A stretch of DNA of 64,000 nucleotides, from assembly GCA_015501585.1 (NCBI GenBank), contig JADNRY010000023.1:1-64000 (forward strand), read 5' to 3'. Numbering within the stretch: position 1 is the stretch's first letter; every line of letters begins with the position of its first letter. Below are positions 44,625-58,800 of the stretch, piece by piece. Below the pieces are notes generated by a model. That model ran no database searches and was not told the DNA's origin. It saw only the letters and a program-made list of their open reading frames with translations. The stretch comes from Rhodocollybia butyracea. Taxonomy: Eukaryota > Basidiomycota > Agaricomycetes > Agaricales > Omphalotaceae. A program made the position numbers and the translations under genes.

Positions 44625-47600
44625 TCAGTGCTTCTCCATGTCGTTGAATTCAAACCCATATCCCCCACGTTTCGTCGTTTCCCAACCCACATCATCAATG
44701 CCATAGTGACGAATCCTACACATCGGCGGGAAAATGATAGAGTTGTTGGTTTTCACAAGCTTATTATTAACATCGAAAAAGAGAAGAGCGCCTTTGGGGA
44801 GATCACCTCCGTTGCGATCTGTCACAGCTGCATACGAAGGTAAGCCACCATAGAAAAAGAAAATTCTAGAAGACTTACACCAAATGCTCCAAGGACCAAG
44901 TAGAAGGACAGGATATTGAGTTATATCTCCAGGACCACCTTGCTCCGCTTCATTAGCATACATCATTCCAGCCGGAGGAGCGGGCTGTTTCGTTGCATCC
45001 GCTGAGATGATAAATGGAACCTCAAGTAGTCGGCTAGCAGCTATAGAGGTACTTCTGCCGCTCTGTCCATGGAAAACTACATTAGTGTCTCCAGGGTTAT
45101 AGGTGATTGAATCCAGATACTGGGTATCCTCGAGTCTGAAGTCCCACCAGTGGCGAATCAATTTTCTGCGCTTTTCATCAAAGACAATTAATCCGAGTGA
45201 CCCATCTCCCTCCCCATATTCCAGCTTGCTGACACCTGCAAGAAATGTAAATTGTCAGATATGCACGCTCCTGGTAGAAGTGATGTGGTGCTTACCCCAG
45301 TAGGTGTAGTTTCCGATAGTCAAGACAGGATAGTGCGTACTGTAGGGAAGAGGAACCCATTGATAACTCTCTTGCGACAGGGGTGACGGAGGCAGTTCGC
45401 TGGAATAACGAAAGCCTACGGCAATTGACTCGTTGAAACTACCAACAGCCGATCGCCCTTGAGCATAGAATGCATAGTCGGTCTTGTACTGCGGCTTACC
45501 ACCGTAAAGTGCCGTGAAAGCGGTGACCCTTACTTGAACATTCAAGTCGAGGCAAAGGGGGCCCGGTATAGTAATCGTAGTACTTTCGGTGCCCAGGTCT
45601 TTCTTGGTTATCTGGGAAACGCCATTGACGTAGAGAGTAACCGCGGTCACCATTGTCTCATGCCGCCGCAATCTACTCCATGACACTTCCAACGTCCTGG
45701 TTCCATCGCGATTAATGCGAGTGACATTTGAGGAGACCGATACACCCAACATATAGAGCCATTTCTGTGCAAACCGAGTGCTGAGCGTGGAGAAATTGTG
45801 CACAAGAACGGTACGGCGTGCCGTGTAATCGTCAAAGAAACTCTTTCCAAGCTTTGGAGCCACAGAAGAACTCTGCAGTACTTGGCGAAGCAGCATAATC
45901 GCAGCTCGATATTCTAGCGCACAGGCAAGTGCATCACTCGCCGCAGTGGCATAGTCTGCGCTGCTATCCCATCGTTCAAAGTCTTTACTGATGGCCTCTT
46001 CGATGATTTGGCCGTATGGATCACTATCCGGAGCATGGGGTGGTGTTCCGGGACTGTCAAGTGGATAAACGGTCTTTGGGAGAGGTGTGATGGAAGCCGA
46101 CGGTGTTACGCCAAATGCGTCTAACACATATGCTGGGACGTAATCCACGACTCCTTGGTCTTCGAGTTCTTGTGCCACAGAACTTCCGCCTCCAACACTC
46201 CCAGAACCCGCAGGCGGGCCAGTAGTGTCATCAAAGTAACCATCGCCATCCGTACCACCTTTGTCTGTGGTCTTACCTTGATCAGGTTTCTGATTTGGAC
46301 CAGGTTCATCACCTTCAGCCGGTTCTGGCTTGTATTCGCCCCTGCAGATCAAGGCCTTGATTGTCTCCAGGCTAAGCTTCTTCAGAGCGACCAGAGCTAG
46401 TACTTTTGCAAAGGCATCCGTGTTATCGAGAAGACCTTGGATTAGACTGGGCGGATTTTCAAAAACACATCGAGTATAGAAACACAAGCACCTACGTAGG
46501 GATGTTGTCTATAATAAAATCCCGGAGACTTGCACCGAATGATTTTAGACTTGTGGGAATGCTATTCACGGTGAAGGTAAGGGGCTTGAACACGACTGGG
46601 ATGTCGATTCCCCCAATAGACAAGGTGTATTTTCCAGTCACGTTGAACGCAATGCTTGTAATACCCCTCTACCCTTAGCAGGGTCTTGCCCTTGTTGCGA
46701 ATCGGCGAGACTGACATCGGCATCGATGGATGATTTTACGATTTTACTAGATTTGAGTTAGTAATAATAAACACGAAGAAACTGCAGAAACGCACTCAAA
46801 GAGCAACTCAACTGCCCCACATTTGTCTTTCTTGGTCAGATCATAAATGGTGCTGATTAACTTTGCCGCATCAAGGAAGGCCTGGAAAACCGTCGGAAGT
46901 TTCACGAAGCGCAAGCGATATTCTCCCCCAACCTTCACGAGCTCAAACTCAACTTCCACGTTCGGAAGGAATTTGATATCGGCATCAGTGATTCGGAGCT
47001 TGCCATGGAAGCCCTGTACCTCTGGACTCGGAGGGTTGAAATCATACGACAGTACGATATCACCAATAGTTGTCTCAAAAAGAGCAACGCCAGCCTGAAT
47101 GAAAAATCCTCGTCCATCGTTTTTGACAGTCGAAAAACCAAACGATGGGCCTGTTGATTTCGCGCCCTTCACTCCATGTAGAGTAACACAGATGACTTGA
47201 ACCGGTGCTGGCTTGGTTGCAGTGGCCTTGATCCCGGAATCGTTCTCATTGCCGCTGAATATACCAAGAGAAAGTAGAAATTGGATTCCTGTAACAAGTC
47301 AAACACAGGGATGGGTTCAGGTTTACGGAACATACCATAAATTTGTGAGTCACATTCAGCATGATAACCAAGGACATACTTTCCATCTCGGGTTCCAGTA
47401 CCATCGGATACTGGCTTTGTGGTGTACTCCGAACTCCAGGCATAGTACATGAACAACTTTTCCAACGAAATGTCAAGGAGGTCTTGGGCAAAGTCTTTGC
47501 CAAAAATGCTCTGCACTAAAGACCCAAGGTTAAGGGAACGAGCAACAATTTTCAGAACCCCAGGCACCCCAGACACAAATATAAGCGCAACAGTTACTGG

Positions 47601-50600
47601 GCCATGACTGCCAAAACGAGACTTGAGCGGAAAGGGCGATATGATAAATTGCAGATCGTCCCCCTGATGAAACAGTCCCAGAGTTTATGTCCGTGGTCTC
47701 TCTTGCCCCAAAGTCGTAGTCTCCAAGGAATTTTATGTTCGACACCTGCAGTTTGATCAACTCGGAAAGCATAAATGTATTAGGAGATCCAAAAGAAAAA
47801 TCGGCTGTTGTACTGTCCCCGGAGTGTACATGCAGCTCTCCAGTAAGAGTCCAGCTATCTTGGCTCAAAAAACCAATTTGACAAGTCCCCGATAGGGTGA
47901 AATCACTGGACTTCTCGTCGGAAATGCAGGCCGTGTAGGAAACGGCAATCTTGTCGAACACAACAGAGGGTAGGATTTGGAGAGACTCAATAGATGCACC
48001 AAATGCAATTGTGCGATTATTTTGATCATCTTTGCTGAAATATCCAAATACGTCGACATTTGTGGAGGGTAAAGTGGAGTTGGCGACAATATTCAAGGTC
48101 CCCATGCAGAGTCCGCCTGTGGGGGGTGGAAGCTTAATGAGGCAAAGACGGCGAGACCCGCGGTTGTTTTCAGTGAGGAGTCGGCAGAGAAATCTTCGAG
48201 TGGAATGATCGAGGATGCGGATGGAAGCAGGTGAGTGGCCTTCACATTATCCAACGCAGCTTTTATCTCCGCTAACGTCTTTGCAACAGGTTCGTAAAAT
48301 GCAAGGACAGAAGCATTGACAATTGTCTATTGAATGTTGTCATGAAATAATGGACAATGTTACAGACATGAAAGCGTACCAGATTGTTGTCAACAGCTTG
48401 GCCAAGGTCAACATCAGATGTCAAATCCCTAAAGCAGAAATTTTCCACGGCAATCGCAAGCATAAACGCCCAATGTGAATCATTGGGGTTCGCAGGTTGG
48501 ATACCGCGAACAACAAGGACTGCGCTACCAGAACCACCTTGACCCCAGATTGCTTTTGCACCTATACCATAAACTTGGTCCTCCCCCAACATACAGTTTA
48601 CTGCAAGCTCTCGCATAGAGAAGGATGAATCTGAGGGCATAGACCCTTGCCAGAGCGAACTAGGTCCAGTCCCATCCCCTGTCAATGAATTCGTCAAGTC
48701 AGCGGCAGATACATCCGTGTCCGAAAGATTGAGGATTGAGCCAGCCAAGATAAGCTCTGATTTTGTGGGCTGGGAACCTAGCTTGAGACGCGAGAATTGG
48801 AAGCCAGCTGAGAGAATCCAATTATCAGAAAGTAAACCTTCCCAGTTGAGTCTCCAAGAGTTCTCTGTCCCACCGCTACTGGGGTCGACCTGTCCAACAA
48901 TTGCAGGAATATTGGGAAATGGTCGCCTTGACCAGTTGATTGTTAACCTGTTATTGGAAACATTGAGCTGTTTAATGGACGATGTATCCCAAACGATCTC
49001 CACCGCAAATGAAGTCACGGACAGTGAATTTCCGACAAAAGTGGCGGTGAGTGAGAAAGAGCCCAGTGAGATGCTAGCAAGGGTCTCTGAGCCTATAACG
49101 GGTATTGTTGTAATATCAATCGTTGGATCTATTTCTTTAACGAAAGCACCAAAAGTGAATGCATCGTCAAGATTGACAAACTCAAATTTTCCTGCGACAT
49201 CCTTAGTGGGGAGAATAAGGAGAGTTTGGCAGCGATACTGATCGGCGAATAAGATAGTGGTCTCGATTTGAGCACGCCAGGATGAACCTGTATATGTCAG
49301 GTCAAGAACCGCCTTTTCTACTGTCAGCTTTGGTATGAGTTTCAGATTCGAGATGAGGGCTGATATAGAGAATAAGGCAATCACGGGCCCACCCGCTGGT
49401 GCTCGTTCCAGTTCCACGACCACATTAGTGACAGAAACAGCTGTTGTCAGTTGTTGGAGGAGTGGGATTGCAGTAGTGACAGCGCTCCAGGAGAAACCTC
49501 CAAGGGCTCTCAAGATGTTATCAATGGTGGGAGCTGGAAGGGCACTCTCGGGGTCAATACGCATATGTAATTTCGACCTTTGAGTGGGATCGCGGTTGTT
49601 TGATTTAATGGGCCAGTAGGACACATCAAGTAGAACATTTGCGGTTGACTCCACAAGCGGAATCGAAAAGCCAATCTGTAAACCTACAGCCAGAGTTCCA
49701 AGAGATTCAGGCTGGGTGATAATACCTGTGACAGTTACCGTGGAATCCTTTGGCAAGTCAGTTGAGTACAGATCCATCGAAACAAATAACACAAACCTTG
49801 GGCCAGAAATTTACTGGTAGTATATCTTCCCAAGGATGCCAGCCTGAACTGGTTACTTGCGCAAATATATTTCGTAATGACACGACACTGGCTCCGGCAC
49901 AAGCAACCACAAAAGTAAAGCCAACAAGATCGGGCATACCAGACATAGCATTTGGTCCATTGAACGGAAGAAGTAGTGTACTTGGAGCTGTAAATCGAAG
50001 AGCACCAAATACAGCCCCGAGTGATAATGATGACGGCGCTCCTGTAAAGTTTAAGAAAACTTGACCGGTAGTGTCCTTTGTGACCTCAAGAGAGATACTC
50101 AAGCCACTTTGGCCGACACCAAGGAAAAGATCCATACAAAGTTTAATAATGTACGGTTCACCATTCCAACAGTCCGTCTCGACAAGGTGCAAGAAAATAC
50201 TTTTCATCGCAAAATTCAATCCACCGATGCTGACATTTTTCAAGGTAGCTGGGATGACCGCAACCAGTTTGGCTTCCTGAACATCTGTTCCGATTGGGGT
50301 GGTTCAAAGGTAATTGTGGTGCCCTCTGAATTCACAAGCCATGTGGGAAACTCAATGTCCGATAGAATGGAGGATGGGATTAGAGAGAAGAACCCAAGAA
50401 CAAGCTCGAAACCGGCTATTGAACCTGCAACTCCGGCTATGGAGATCTGATCAGGATCTCCGGTGAAACCCACAGCTTGCAGATAAAGCGTTAACGGCGA
50501 TGCACTGGAGGACGAGTCAAAAGTGTGTTGTCTCGCAACGCTTCCATTCGGGGCTGAAATTGAGTTTTAAACTGTAATCGAGCTATGCCAGTGGGAGTGG

Positions 50601-53016
50601 GCGTCAGAGGCTGGAAGTTGAGCTCTATGCGACCAGTGGTATCATCTTTGGTATAACAAAGAATTTCTTGCCCAATGACAAGTTGATACCATTCACCACG
50701 CTGCAAGAATACAATATCCGCCATAGTGAGGAGCGGAGAGCCCACAAGGGTCATAGAGTAAAGGCTCATGTTCAGTGTACTACCCCTTTGCGCGGGACTT
50801 GGACCTGTACGACCGAGTTCTACGAGTGGAATATTCTGTGATTGTGTGAAGAGATCAAATCGAAGAGGATTATTAATAATAGTCAGCCAACCAAATGGAG
50901 TGGTGGGGGAAGTTGGGTCCAGGATTGATACGGCGAAGCTAGAATGCGTAAGCCATGTAGAGAATGGTGTGTTGTAGGCATTGACTTGGGAGAACTGATT
51001 ATGGAGTTCAAATCGAACCTCAGTTAGATCCGTTGCTGCATCAATACGGAACTCGGTGCAGCCAGGAACATCTGTTGTCGTATCGATAGGCACAGCGGCA
51101 ACATAATCTTCTTCAAGGTAGAAAAGTCTGACTCTGTCTCTCCATCTATCTCTGGTCACTGTAGGTGCACAAAATCCTAGATAGTAGATGATTTCTTCTA
51201 TATTCAGTGCCCAGGGATCAGTGACAAATAGTCGTCTTATAGAATTGTCATTCCGACTAAACGCTGCTGCCATGATGGCTGCAATCACAGTTGGATTAGG
51301 ATGATTGTGTTTTAGCCTGTTGGCAGAAATGACATAGTTCCGTGCACTAAGTGAATAGTTATAGTAAGCGGGACAATCATATCAAACGTGGACTTACTCA
51401 AAGCGTTCATAGAATTGTACAATCTTCGAAACCAGTTGCAAAAGTGTAAACGGATCATAGTTAAGACTATTCATGGAATTATCCACTAGGTACCACGGCA
51501 CGCCATAAACATAGGGCGCATGGAATCCAGCCCTCTGCTTGACCTGATTTACCGAAAACTTCGTTTTAGATGGTGAAGTAAGCTGTGAGACATAGCCAGA
51601 TGGAAATCTCGGGCTTCCATCACGGATAGACTGCTCGATTGCATGGAAACGGTCCAGGAGAAGGTTCGTGAATGTGATCCAATCGCCCCAGTTCGTCCCA
51701 TCGAGCGCAAGGTTAAGGGGTGGATAACGGAAGCTATACACCTCAAGGTAGCTCTGAAAAATTTGGAATGCCGAATCCATAGCAGGTCCAAAAGAAGGGG
51801 TATCGACATGTGAAACCGCTGACCAGTCCCACACACGGGAAAGATAAACACGGTCGCGAAACTGAGCAAGGACAGGATCAACTGGCCTATTCATTCGGCG
51901 AGCAAAGTCCTCGCTACCCAAATACCATGCTGAAAGGGCTAGGAAAAAGTACTCTGATTTTTCACCCTTTGGATCACTGATGGAAATTTTATTGACAACA
52001 TGACTGTTGCGCTGTGACCCATGATGAGGGACCTTGAAGATGGATAGGGTGGTCACTGGCTTCTGAGGGCGCAGCGGGTCAGTTGAGATAGAACCAAGCT
52101 GCGCAAGAACGTGTTCTCCAGTTGTGTCGCCGGTGGTGACAATCGGCCAATTCATATCACTTGGTGGTCGGTAAGAGGTAATGATACTACGTAGATTCAG
52201 ACTGTCATTTACTTCTCTCCTTCCGCAACATTATACTCGCGCACCTTGATATATTTGCCGCACTCTCATCCACACTCACACTAAAAGCCGATCGCGAGAG
52301 CTAGACTTGGCCACCATCTTGTACAACTGATGCCCGGGAGAAGTTCCATGTACGAGTCCTGGAACGGAAGGGACATCGTCCCATACTAGACGTTCGAACT
52401 CCTTCTCTTCTTCAAGCATGTTTCGAAGATATCCCTCAGGCCTACTTTCGTCGTTCAAAAATAGATCATTGAGGATAATAGGGCCTTTGAACAGAAGTGG
52501 CTTATCCTTGCTAGGATCGTCGGATGCTTTGGGCAGCCAGTCGGAGAGAAGTCGAATGATACCTTGTAGTAGGTCATTAGTACTTACATTGACATTCACG
52601 GCGAAAAAATAACTCACCGTCCATATGATCTTGATGAGGATGAGTAACTACAATTCCATCGAGGAGATCAATCACTCGAAAGCCGAACTTGTGGTCCTGA
52701 GTTTCGGAGCAACAAAACCGAAGGAGAGCTTGCTTTAGGAACTGGTAATATGAATTGTTCTGGTTTCTTCTTTCCGCCTCGTCCGAAATGTCACTGGCCG
52801 GCCGTTTTCCACTTGTCGTTGAGACATAATAAGTGACGGGACCGCCGTCAATTAACCAGAAACCTGATAGTAACAGAGCAGAGTTGGAATGAGAATCATA
52901 GAATGAAAGAGGGAATATCACGAACGGGGCTTGTCGGTAACATTAGCTGTTGCGAGCTGTAGTAAGAGAGTATCACCATAGCCTGCATAAACAGCGATAA
53001 GCTTTGGATCGGACAT
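44625..53016 (-). pseudogene. Giant MBL-fold protein gene, copy A, frameshifted
   Basis: It has the same exon order as copy B (about 11 exons, introns about 50 nt), and here the N-terminal part is also in the window: ATG 53016 (MSDPKLIAVYAGYGDTLLLQ), exon 53016-52926, exon 52863-52618 with FWLIDGGP and the metal motif THPHQDHMDG, then VTTGDTTGE and KVPHHGSQRNS. Comparison with copy B shows indels near 52290 (+2), 50545 (-1), 50297 (-1), 48105 (-1), 47615 (+1) and 46667 (-1), most leading to stops. The acceptor-like TTTTCAG at 53110 suggests that a further upstream exon may exist. The high identity to B between indels points to a recent duplication followed by decay. If several indels are assembly errors, it could be a live gene. 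Confidence 0.75.
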
Positions 53017-55059
53017 TGGATTCAAGACAAATAAAGAGGCCGGTAGGGGAACTCCTTGCTTAAAACCGATACGACGAGGCTTATAGGCAGTGAAGACGGT
53101 GTGATCTGAAAACACGTTGCGACATAAATTTCATCGATAAGGCTTCTTGTAAGGCTTCCATGCACTCTGTCTGCAATGTGCCTGTCATCTGTCGAAGCTA
53201 GTGTATCAGATAGTAGTGGACTTATGAAACAAAATCTCAATCGAGCAAGGCGAAAGCTCGACCGGGTATGTGGCTGCATATGGGACGCCTAGGTCCATAC
53301 AAAACAGCCACCAAACCGTAAGGTACATCACGGTACATTCTATCTCACTCCACATTCCTACAGGCCAGCAAAAACAAGGGAAAAAGACAGCTATGTTCAG
53401 TGTAGGGCTCGACTCGGAACCAGTTGACCTCAGCTTGGGGTCAGAGTCTTGACAAAGGCAAGTTCAATTGGAGTTCCACCAAACACCTTGAACGAACATA
53501 TTATTCTGGCAATTTGAAGGCCTTCAGCTCCAGTCCTCAAGGCCTAATCTTTGATCGATCTATACTATAGTGGGATTCCAAAAGTAGATCCAATAAGTAG
53601 GTTGGCCGAGCATCATTCGCTCAATCATTGTTCGTGGATATGTTGTCGAGTGACGGTGGTGAATAAGTAGGCGGTGAATTGGAAAGTGAGGGAAGGCCAT
53701 TCTCCGATCTGTATTCGCCTTACGTTCCTGGACGTAGTCGACGCGCTAGGCTCCCGAAAACAAAGCTCTGAGGCTGTCTGAGCACATAGATGTTAGAGAT
53801 AAATGCCGCGATGTCTGGACAGTAGATAGGCAAAATAACTCGAGACCATGTGAATGCAAAAACCTGTTCACCTGTTTCTATCAGCTGAGTGACAAGGATC
53901 AATACCAGGGCTTGAGGCGACAACTTCGTTTCGAATCAGTAAAATGGAGCACAAAGAAGCGAATCATCGATACAAGCAAGTCTAACCGTGTGATACGTTA
54001 CGTTTGATTGGGTACATTGTCATACAACGGCACAGTCGGGCACAGCACAAAGCCTACTGCTGTAGTGTAATGGACCTACTAGCTAGTCCTTCCGTGGTAG
54101 TTACCCCGACGAAGTTTGAACGCTTCCGTCGAGACAAGCAAACTCACTTTTGACACGAAAAGAGTATACGGAACCACTTTCACCACAAAAAGTCACAAAA
54201 CAACAGTGCAAGGATTGGACGAAAGGCTCGAAGGGCGAGAGATGGAAAGGCCTTCTTTCCATCTCCATCTCCATGTGTTCTCATTTCTGCTCGTGGAAGA
54301 GAATATCTTGACACGGACCCAAGGTCACTTTCTACAAACTACACTGAGTCTTGAAACTTGCTGATGAGACGCTTTGCAGTAAGATAACGAGGTATTGATT
54401 GTGGGATGAACGCTTCGCGAGTGATGCTTCGGATAAAGACAGCATAGTGAGCATGAACAGCGGGGATATCATTCCTGAGATACAGATTGAGGAAAATCGG
54501 GTCATGCTAGATGAACAAGAGAGAGTATAAACAACATATCATGTTACCACTTCGTCACTTATTCCTCTTCGCTAATCCTCCGAACTTCGTCCACAAAATA
54601 GGCTGGTGTTAATATATTCCTAAGTTCCTGTGAGAACTAGCCCCTAAAGTCTTGTCGTGTAACATCGCTTGAAACACGTATGATGCTATGATGCTTGATT
54701 TGATCCCAGTCTGGGTAGTATCGTGGACGAAAAGCCCAAGGAGTCAAGTACGGTAAGTAGTATAGCATTTCGAGTTCTTCGTGTTCAAGCCATGGCGTTG
54801 GACTGGTTTGCGGGGAAGGAGGAAGAGCTGGTAATGAGGCGTGCCACTGTAATATCATGAGTTGATAAGCTTTTTTACAGAACAAAAACGAGTATACCAC
54901 GTCCGGTGCTGTTAAATCGCCGTGACTTCAGCGTTGTCTGCAGCATGAACTTCGCAAGAACCTGACACTCGATAACAACTCTCGCATGTGCCGCCGCGGC
55001 GAATAGTCTTCTAGAGTGAGCGGGCCAACTTGATGACAACAATAAGTATGCAGTATATG
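53017..55059. other. Spacer between the two giant-gene copies, no gene recognised
   Basis: Holds the 5' flank of copy A (possible upstream exon 53110-53280) and the 3' flank of copy B. Short frames only. From about 55060 the sequence matches 42160 onwards. Confidence 0.45.
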
Positions 55060-55310
55060 TGCCATTTGGTGGAATCGAGGGGTACCGAGAAACTGATTCG
55101 TTGAAGGTCTTCGAGCGATAGGAAGCGCAGTGATTTCCAGGACGTATCCCTGTCTCAAAAGACCGGTTATTGAACACCTTGAAGCCACAACTGTCAGAGA
55201 GAATGGTCTAGAAAAAGAAGGAGTAGTCAGTATCTATCGAAATCGCATCGACAACACTCACTTGCTACAATACATGAGAATGCTCAAGCCTGCCAGCGGT
55301 TGTATTCTCC
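55060..55310. repeat. Flank of the tandem duplication, copy B
   Basis: Counterpart of 42160-42480. The distance from here to the stop codon of the giant gene is about 0.75 kb, against about 2.4 kb in copy A, so one copy gained or lost about 1.7 kb. Confidence 0.6.
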
Positions 55311-55815
55311 CATTCTCAGCCATTCTCATGGTTCAACGTTCCGTGTTCACATGAGGATACTACCTCTTCGTACTAGTCGTTGGTCCCGGCCAATGGTCAT
55401 GCACATGGTTTGGCAAGATACAGAAGATGATCATGTAGGCGTGTATTGGAGTTGCGAGTTCAGAGCAAAGAATGTTACATAATTGTCACAAGACTACTCG
55501 CGTGGCGCGTCTTTTCTCAACGCGTCTTTTTTCAACACCTCAATTATCCAGTCTGCTCGTAATCGCTCTATCCTCTCGCTCTCTTCGATACTCTCTACCG
55601 CCATCACGCACGCACGTCTCATCATCGATGCTCTCGCCGTAAACCTGTGGATATCGGCAGTTGGAAGTTGGGTTCGGAATAGCGATGGACTTTCCGTGTC
55701 ACTGTTAGAAATGGCTAGAAACTTGATCAATAGAACTGATGTTTTTATTATTCACTGAGTAAACAAAATTTATTCATACACTCGACGGATAGCTATAGTA
55801 CACAGTGTCAAGACA

Positions 55816-58800
55816 TCAATACTCCTCGAAGCCATTGAAAGTAAACCCCCACGACATGCGATTCCCCGCTGTCCAACCCACCCAATCAAAGGAATCGTTA
55901 TCAATCTTATACATCGGCGGGAAGATGCTAGAGTTGGTGGTTTTCACAAGCTTGTTATCCGCATCGAAAAAGAGAAGAGCGCCCTTGGGGAGATCACCCC
56001 CATTTCTATCTGTCACAGCTGCATACGAAGGTAAGCCACCATAGCAAAAGAATTTTCTAGAAGACTTACACCAAATACTCCAAGGACCAAGTAGGAGGAC
56101 GGGATATCGAGTTAAATCTCCAGTACCGCCGTTTTGGGTTTCGTTAGCGTACATCATTCCAGACGGAGGAGCGGGCTGTTGCGTTGCGTCCCCCGAGATG
56201 ATAAATGGAACAGCAAGTAATCGGCTAGCAGCTATAGAGGTACTTCTGCCGCTCTGCCCATGGAAAACTACATTGGTGTCTCCAGGAGTATAGGTGATGG
56301 AATCCAGATACCGAGTGTCCTCAAGTCTGAAGTCATACCAGTGACGAATCGATTTTCTGTTCTTTTCATCATAGACAATTAATCCAAGTGATCCATCCCC
56401 CTGCCCATATTCCAGCTTGCTGACACCTGCGAGAAATGTAAACAGTCAGATATGCACGGCCCTAGTAGAGATGATGTGGTGCTCACCCCAGTAGGTGTAG
56501 TTTCCGATAGTCAAGACAGGGTAGTTCGAACTGTAGGGAAGAGGAACCCATTGATAACCCTCTTGCGACGGAGGTGACGGAGGCTGGTCACTGGTACTAC
56601 GAAAGCCTACGGCAGCTGACTCGATGAAACTACCAACACCCGATCGTCCTTGAGCAAAGAATGCATAGTCGGTCTTGTACTGCGGCGTACCGCCGTAAAG
56701 TGCGGCGAAAGCAGTGACCCTTACTTGAACATTCAAGTCGAGGCAAAGGGGGCCCGGTATAGTAATCGTAGTGCTATCGCTGCCAAAGACTGCCTTAACC
56801 AGGTGGGTAATGCCATTGATGTAGAGAGTAACCGCGGTCACCATCGTTTCATGCGACCGCAATCTACTCCATGACACTTCCAACTCCCTGGTTCCATCGG
56901 AGTTGATGCCAGTGACATTTGTGTAGACCGATATACCAGACATATCGAGCCATTTCTGTGCAAATCGAGTACTGAGGGTCGAGAAATTGTGCACAAGAAC
57001 GGTGCGGCGCGCCGTGTAATCGTCAAAGAAACTCTTTCCAAGCTTTGGAGCGACGGAAGAACTCTGCAGTACTTGGCGAAGCAGCATGATCGCAGCTCGA
57101 TATTCTAGCGCACAGGCGAGTGCATCACTCACTGCAGTGGCATAGTCTGCGCTACTAGCCCATCGTTCAAAGTCTTTGCTGATGGCCTCTTCGATGATTT
57201 GACCGTATGGATCACTATCCGGAGCATGGGGAGGCGTTCCGGGACTATCAAGTGGATAAACGGTCTGTGGGGTAGGTGTGATAGCGGACGACGGTGTTAC
57301 GCCAAATACGTCGAACACGTATTCTGGGATGTCCTCCACGACTCCTTGGTCTTCCAGGTCTTTCGCCACAGAACTTCCACCTCCAACACTCCCAGAACCC
57401 GAAGGCGCGCCAGTAGTATCATCAAAGTAACCATCGCCATCCATACCACCTTTGTCCGTGGTCTTTCCCTGATCAGGCTTCTGATTCGGACCAGGTCCAT
57501 CACCTTCAGCTGGTTCCGGCGTGTATTCGCCCCTGCAGATCAAAGCCTTGATTGTCTCCAAAGTAAGCTTTTTCAGAGTGATCAGACCTAGTACTTTGCC
57601 AAAATTGTCCGTGTTATCGAGAAGACCTTGGATTAGACTGGGTGGATTTTTAAAAACACATCGAGTATAGAAACACATGCACTTACGCAGGAATGTTGTC
57701 TGTAATAAAATCCAGGAGGCTTTCACCGAATGATTTTAGACTTGTGGGAATGCTATTCACAGTGAAGGTAAGGGGCTTGAACACGACAGGGACGTCGATT
57801 CCCCCAATGGACAACGTGTATTTGCCGGTCACGTTGAACACGATGCTTGTAATACCACCACTACCCTTAGCAGGGTCTTCCCCTTGTTGCGAATCAGCGA
57901 GACTGACATCGGCGTCGATGGATGATGTGACAATTTTACTAGTGTTGACTTAGTAATAATAAAGATTGGAGAAACTGCAGAGACGTACTCAAAAAGCAAT
58001 TCAACTGCCCCACATTTGTCTTTTTCAGTCAGATCGTAGATAGTGCTGGCTAACTTCGCCGCATCAAGGAAGGCCTGGAAAACCGTCGGAAGTTTTACGA
58101 AGCGCAAGCGATATTCTCCGCCTATCTTCACAAGCTCAAACTCGACTTCCACATTCGGAAGGAATTTGATATCCACGTCGGAGGTTCGGAGCTTGCCATG
58201 GAAGCCCTGTACCTCCGGACTCGGAGGATTGAGATCGTATGACAATACAATATCACCAATAGTTGTCTCAAAAAGAGCAACACCAGCCTGAATGAAAAAT
58301 CCTCGGCCGTCGTTTTGGACAGTCGAAAAACCAAACGATGGACCTGTTGTTTTGGCGCCCTTCACTCCGTGTAAAGTCACACAAATGACTTCGACGGGTG
58401 CTGCCTTGGTTGCAGTGGCTTTGATTCCCGAATCGTTGTTGTTGCCACCAAGTATATCAAGAGAAAGAACGAATTGGATTCCTGTAACACAGGTCAGATC
58501 AGGGATATGGTGAAGTTTACGAAACATACCATAAATTTGTGAATCACATTCGGCATGATAACCAAGGACATACTTTCCATCTCGGGTTCCAGTACCGTCA
58601 GATACTGGCTTCGTGGTGTACTCTGAACTCCAAGCATAGTACATGAACAACTTCTCCAGAGAAATATCAAGGAGGTCTTGGGCAAAGTTTTCGTCAAAAA
58701 TGCTTTTCACTAGAGAGGCAAGGTTAACGGAACCAGCAACAACTGTCAAAACCCCAGGCGCTCCAGACACAAATATAAGCGCAACGGTAACTGGCCCATG

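Noticed and set aside
48717..49241. 174- and 183-codon plus-strand frames (also 59884-60435)
   Set aside because: Antisense shadows of the giant gene exons; conserved only because the sense strand is.
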